NCBI RefSeq assembly: GCF_031755915.1
Contig: NC_083382.1
Location: 14,583,501 to 14,647,500, forward strand
From: Ziziphus jujuba
Taxonomy: Eukaryota; Streptophyta; Magnoliopsida; Rosales; Rhamnaceae
DNA length: 64,000 nt
Direction of reading: 5' to 3'
Part shown: positions 58,987 to 64,000 of the stretch, piece by piece
Position numbering within the stretch: position 1 is the stretch's first letter
Layout of the letters: each line of letters opens with the position of its first letter
Program-made: the position numbers and the translations under genes
Notes under the pieces: model-generated
Seen by the model: the letters and a program-made list of their open reading frames with translations, nothing else
Told to the model about the DNA's origin: nothing
Database searches by the model: none

Positions 58987-60086
58987 CAACTTCCAAAAAA
59001 TCAATATACATCCAAATATTAAAAGTATAAAATATGAAACTATTTATAAAAATATCAAAAATTATTTAATATCGATAAAAATTATAAAATTGATTAAAAT
59101 TAATAAAAATTTATTTAAAATAAAGATTTTTAGTGAAATTTTTGGATTAACTTATTTAATTAATTAAATGTCAAACTAGCTATAAAAATTACAAAAATAT
59201 TGGATGAATTTTGTATTTCTTTTAGTTAATCATGTATTGTAAGCATTAATCATCATAAATATATTATTATCAATAAAAAATACATATTTGGTAAAACTAT
59301 TTATTAATTAAAATATATAAAATAATTATTATGATTATATTATATATTATAGAATTTCTAGGTGGATAAAAATTATTGATCTTTTCTTTATATGAGAAGT
59401 AATTATTAAAAGTTATATTTTCTTCATAATTGTGAATATAATTGAAAATACACCAATTATATAGATTTTGTATTAATGTGGCTATATTTTTTTTATAATC
59501 ATTATATGATATCAGTTGACTATATGGAAAATTATTATTTTCTTATAGTTGAGTTTGAAACAGTACTAATGAGTTACTGCTTAATAACATACTATAATCA
59601 TTTCATCAATTCATTTAACTATATTTGCAGTGAAAATATTTCATGCACATTTTTATAATATTTATATACTTTATTATTATAATATAATATTTATCATTTA
59701 TTTCACATATATATTTGTATTTTTGCCTATATTGTAATTTATATCTACTTTATAATATTTATAGAAATATCAAATTTATTATAGTAAAAAATATAATGGA
59801 TAGTTAAACAATTAAACATAAACAATATTTGTCAAATTTTTTGAAAAATTTTCACAAAACTTTCATGAAAACTTCTGAAACTTTGATAAAAATTATGAAA
59901 AAAACAATTGACGTGGATATTATATTGAAATTTCAATAGAAATTTTGTGGAAATATAGTAATTTCTGTGAAAAATTTTGAAAATTTAACCTTTTTTTAGG
60001 TAGGGCTAAAATTTCCTATCCATCCTTTGAAAATATAAAAATTTCAAAGAAATTTTCACGATCATCTCATGTTTTTAAATGTTGTT
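58987..60086. mobile_element. hAT-like MITE, copy 5, in WSD-B intron 3
   Basis: Counterpart of 23162-24306 between exons 3 and 4 of WSD copy B; ends CAACTTCCAAAAAAT and TTTTTAAATGTTGTTG. Confidence 0.65.
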
Positions 60087-62264
60087 GACGCTAAACTAAT
60101 AAAATATGGATCTTTTGATGAATAGGCAAGCTCGATTATTTAAAGTATAGTCCAACCAAATTGGGGCTACACTATATATGTTCTTTTATGTTTTTATAAA
60201 AGAGAAATATGGTTATATTAGAGGATACTTATAATGAATACGATATCAAATTAACATAGTTATTAACTATAACTTACTCATTATAAGTATCCTCTAATGG
60301 TGATTAATGGGTTAGAATTAAATTAGATATGTAGTTTAAAATTAATTAATGAGAAAAATTACCCACCTCATAGCCTTTAAGTTTCTTCACCATCTCCAAT
60401 AGCCTGCCGTTGAGGTAAACAGATAAAGATTTTCTCTTTCTCCCCATTACTTTTTGGGCATACCGAACAATATCCAATGGATTTGAAAATTGATCATTTC
60501 TGATTTTGGGAATTGGTATATGCAAAAAAGCAAATCGATTTCCCCATGGCGTTTTGGAATCAGGTTTCATCATCTCATTAACAGAAGCATAATCCATAAG
60601 CATCGTTGTATTCAACAACACAATTGCTATGCAATTCGAGTTTGTTGATTCTTCGTTAATCTCTTGCATGTATAGTCGAGCGCCAAAGAATATTATTCCA
60701 CAAATCACGTCGTTTATAGTATGCTATGTTAAAATAGAAATTAATTAATTCAGTTATGAATACAATATTAATTAACAAATTAAATTAATGATTTAAATAA
60801 GATAATTTACAACATTTTAAACAACCATGCAAGCATGCATTCAAATAGTTATATTTGCTAAAAAAAAGCATACTACTAATTAAGGGAAAAAATTGACAAA
60901 ATTTTATATATCTATTAAAATCCTCCTATCCAAATACTACATTAACATAAAGTCTAGAAACGGTTTATAAACCCTTGTAGGCTCCTCTATTAGCACTTAG
61001 AAGTGCCTATTAGTGTTAGGTTATTCATAAACATTAAATTTAATTCAAGATCATAGATAAGAGCCTTATTGTATATATTATATAGAGTTAGTTATAATCT
61101 TCCTACTGCAAGCTTATTCTTGATTAATTTCACTTGATCGAGAGAGAACATCATGGTAGTTAATATTGTTGGCTGAAATTCAACTCCAACATAATTCCCA
61201 GACCTTATTGGTGATTGATCATCTTTTAAAAAGTTGCTCTTTATAAGACTCCAACGAATTCTAGTATGGTATATAATATCGAAGAGAAAATTTGAGGCAG
61301 ACGATGAATTATGCTTCTATTTCTTTTAAGTTTGGAGCTTTGAAGTGTAGGAAATGTTAGAGGAAGAGAAGGATTTTTAGCTCTTTGTAGACAAGAAAGA
61401 AGAGCACCCATTAAAGAGTAGCCATCGCCAAGTGCATGGTGAAACTTGAATATGATATTACCAGCTGCTTTGCTAGTTGGGTATTTTACTATATGAATTT
61501 CCCATAGAGGTTTGTTTTGTGGAAATTTTTGGGTAGCTATCTCCGATAAATATTCATCAAGTATTTATCATATGATTCTGGTGAAAGTTAGAAGGAAAAT
61601 TTTGAGAAATTTAAATGATCTTCAAACTTCACTTCCACATTTTACCATTTTTTGTTTCCATTGGAATCCTCAACCTGGTATGTACGACTTTTATTAATTA
61701 ATTCTTTGAAATGACCATAAAATAATAATAATAAGAAGAAGAAGAAGAAAAAAATCTAAACTAAACTAAACAAAACTAAAAGACGAACCAAACCTTATGC
61801 AAGTATATGCATGTTTTCCTTATTTAATATACTATTTAAGTATAATTCATTTAGTGTTTTGATTGGATGATTTCGTGTTAAAGATATTAGTGATATTAAA
61901 CAAGATCATATTAAAGATTAAAGTATTTTGTCAAAAAATGAAAAAAAAAAAATTACACACAAGAACTCAAATGTATAGGTGAGATTACTAAAAATAAAAA
62001 ATAAAAAATGTATGGGTGAGATCTTTGAAGGAGAAATTACGTCGACGAATTAAAATTATCTCTGATTAAGATTTGTGGGCAACACTATAATTAAGAATAT
62101 TCAATATATATATATATATAACTTTACAAATTTATGAATTAAACCAAGCATTTTAAAGAAAGCATGATTTATGAATCAAATAGGGTCATATGTGGCACAT
62201 GTGACCTTTAAATCTGATTTTTTAATTTCTTTTTAGATTTTCTCATTTAAAAAATTAAAAAAAA

Positions 62265-63005
62265 AATTGAGAGCCCCAAAAAAACCTATCCGATGTTTAA
62301 AAAAAATTCCAAAAGCTCAAAAAAGTACTAGGTGGTAAAAAAAATAATTTTGAGGGCATAATAAAAAATACCAAATGTTCAAAACAAATTTCAAGATCAT
62401 AAAAAAAAATCAGATGGTTAAAAAAAGATTTAAGTGCCTAAAAGAATACCAGATGTTAAAAAAAAAAAAAATCAAATATTAAAAAATTATGAGAGCCAAA
62501 AAAAAAAAAAATCAGATGGTACAAAAATTTTGAGAGCATGATAAAAATACCAAATGATAAAGAAAATTGAAAACTCCAAAAAAATCAAATATTCAAAAAA
62601 ATTATTTAAAAGCTCAAAAAAATACCAGATGGTAAGAAAAATTTCAAGAGCATGATAAAAAATACTTGATATTCAAAATTGTTTTTGAGGGCTCGATAAT
62701 AATACTAAATGTTCAAAGAATTCCAAGAGCACAAAAAAAAAAAAAAATTTGATGGTTAAAAAAATTATGGGTGCTAGAAAAAAATGCCAAATATTAAAAA
62801 AAAATTCGAGATATAAAAAAATATATATATTCCAAAAATATCACATGGTAAAAAAAATTTTGAGAGCCCAATTACCATATGGTTAAAAAAAAAAAAAATC
62901 TAAGGGTCTAAAAAACTACCATATGGTTAAAAAAGTTTCAAGTGCCCAGAAAAAATAACAGACAGTCAAAAAAATTCATAAAGCTCAATAAAAATACCAA
63001 ATGTT
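62265..63005. repeat. A-rich degenerate minisatellite in WSD-B intron 1
   Basis: Counterpart of the array at 27530-28265, with the same 40-45 bp unit (ACCAGATGGT, poly-A, TTTCAAGAGC). Unit content differs slightly between copies, showing gain or loss of repeats since the duplication. Confidence 0.8.
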
Positions 63006-63075
63006 TTTTAGTCTTGAAGAATTTTTTTGAATATGAGATATATATATATATTTTTTCCTCCCGAAAATCCTCCAT

Positions 63076-64000
63076 TCTATTCTCTGTTTTTTCCACAATA
63101 GTAATGTTAAACTCGCTCACGTTATTCAATACTTTTTGCCTTGTTTATTTTTCCTCGTCACGTATTTATTACTTTAAGGAGGATGCGTCTTCCCACTTAA
63201 TACTCTGTCCTTTAATACACAAAAGTCGACCAAATAAAACAAACTATATTAATGCCGGTGCTACCCAAGCCAAGACGTGCTGCGTTCGAGTCATGGTGGG
63301 GTGGGCATAGGGAACTATATTAATGGCTTTTGCCTGGCTGCCATCCGATTCTTTGATGGTGGCGGTGAAATGTTTGAGATGATGCATGTGAGTTGCAACT
63401 GTTTTTGTACGCTCTATAAATGGAAAAAAAGAGAAAGGTGAGGTTTCAACCATCTATTTGGAGGGGCTTTTCAATATGGTGTACATGGATATCGCCTTCA
63501 CACTTGGGAGTACAACCAAGCCCTGGCTCCTTAGATCATCAATCTCACTTAACTTTTTTTAAATTGTGTTATTCAGGAATTTGATATGTTATACAGTTTA
63601 ATCTATAAGTGTATAGCACAGTGTGGTAAATGTAGATGGTCTTTTCATGCTTATGTTCACCCAAAATAGCACCCAAAAAAAAAAAAAAAAAAAAGAAAAA
63701 TCATCTTGAGTTTTCAATTTCTATCTATATCTTTATTTTTTGGTCAACCAGTGTTCATCTGTATATCTTGTTGGTCTATATCATTTCAGATTTTTCTATT
63801 CACTAATTAAAAAGGTCTAGATGCGAGAGAGGATGAGAACCAAATAAATTGAAACAAGGAGTTTGATAATATTTGTTTTTAAGTTGTATCCTTTACAAAT
63901 TGTTCCCTAAAGATTACACATTGCATGTTAGTAGCCTTTATGCATGCACTTAATTAATATTCCAAAAAGATTTGTTATATATCTCTCAGTTTTCTTATCC
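63076..64000. other. 5' flank of WSD copy B
   Basis: Collinear with 28980-29862 of copy A apart from a short insertion near 63129-63168 (CAATACTTTTTGCCTTG). Putative former promoter region; no other gene seen before the window end. Confidence 0.55.

Larger units (their letters stand above)
58253..63075 (-). pseudogene. WSD1-like wax ester synthase/diacylglycerol acyltransferase, copy B
   Basis: Same gene as copy A. Exon 5 (58396-58253), exon 4 (58876-58739, Leu replacing Pro in IGPVEQ) and exon 3 (60720-60367, with Trp-Gly at the copy-A stop site) are open. Exon 2 (61674 to about 61090) keeps its acceptor, NKPLWEIHIVKY and the HHALGDG motif. Lesions: of exon 1 only the first seven codons (MEDFREE, 63075-63055) remain before non-homologous sequence; two TAA codons early in exon 2 (after GNKKW, and before LSPESYD); one-base losses near 61560 and 61257; the exon-2 donor GTAAGA changed to GGAAGA; the exon-3 acceptor CAG changed to CAT at 60721-60723. 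It cannot encode a full acyltransferase. Confidence 0.9.
56387..64000. repeat. Segmental duplicate B carrying a WSD1-like gene
   Basis: The second copy of 20585-29826 in the same orientation. It begins with CCCCCCTAAAGCATGTTAAT, close to CCCCCCTAAAAGAATGTTAG in copy A, and continues beyond the window. It lacks the 1.13-kb Mutator-like element of copy A (empty site near 61745) and lacks about 0.7 kb corresponding to 28270-28965, including most of exon 1. Confidence 0.92.

Noticed and set aside
1..64000. tRNA or rRNA genes
   Set aside because: No cloverleaf with A and B boxes or rRNA-like stretch was noticed. The TGGTATCAGAGC sites are retrotransposon primer sites, not tRNA genes.

Overview
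This is nuclear DNA from a flowering plant, most likely a eudicot. It is AT-rich, genes have introns, and it holds plant-type Ty3/Gypsy LTR retrotransposons with initiator-tRNA-Met primer sites, a TRIM, a LINE, a Helitron and MITEs. Remnants of plant gene families are present: a WSD1-type wax ester synthase/DGAT (two copies), a cellulose synthase-like G enzyme, an ankyrin-PGG membrane protein and a plastid-type CAAX protease. The species cannot be fixed from the sequence alone.

Layout. 1-4673: the 3' part of a mosaic Ty3/Gypsy element on the + strand (G1), nested in the integrase of a second, minus-strand Ty3/Gypsy element (G2, 4674-10323). The LTR of G2 also abuts the pol tail of a third element, so one LTR is shared. 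10600-15165: a decayed Helitron with Rep and helicase domains, cut off in the helicase. 15161-16825: repeat block R1, which recurs as R2 at 33195-37310. 17185-20520: a TRIM joined to a minus-strand L1-type LINE. 20585-29826 and 56387-64000: two copies, about 36 kb apart, of one segment carrying a WSD1-like gene. 30022-31025: 3' part of a CslG gene. 31164-31526: a long hairpin. 34847-36589 and 38288-41235: two solo LTRs with perfect 5-bp target duplications. 42696-45190: ankyrin/PGG gene. 46480-51930: an array of about 655-bp tandem units interrupted by a hAT-like MITE. 52696-55990: a CAAX-protease gene lacking its last part.

Every recognisable host gene here carries at least one apparently disabling change or is incomplete. 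The two WSD copies are broken at different places, so they decayed independently. No operons, CRISPR arrays, rRNA or tRNA genes were seen. I found no convincing new biological system. The most unusual items are the shuffled but still open protease/pol reading frame of G1, the 655-bp array, the shared-LTR junction, the long hairpin beside CslG, and the comparison of the WSD duplicates, which dates several insertions and deletions relative to each other.
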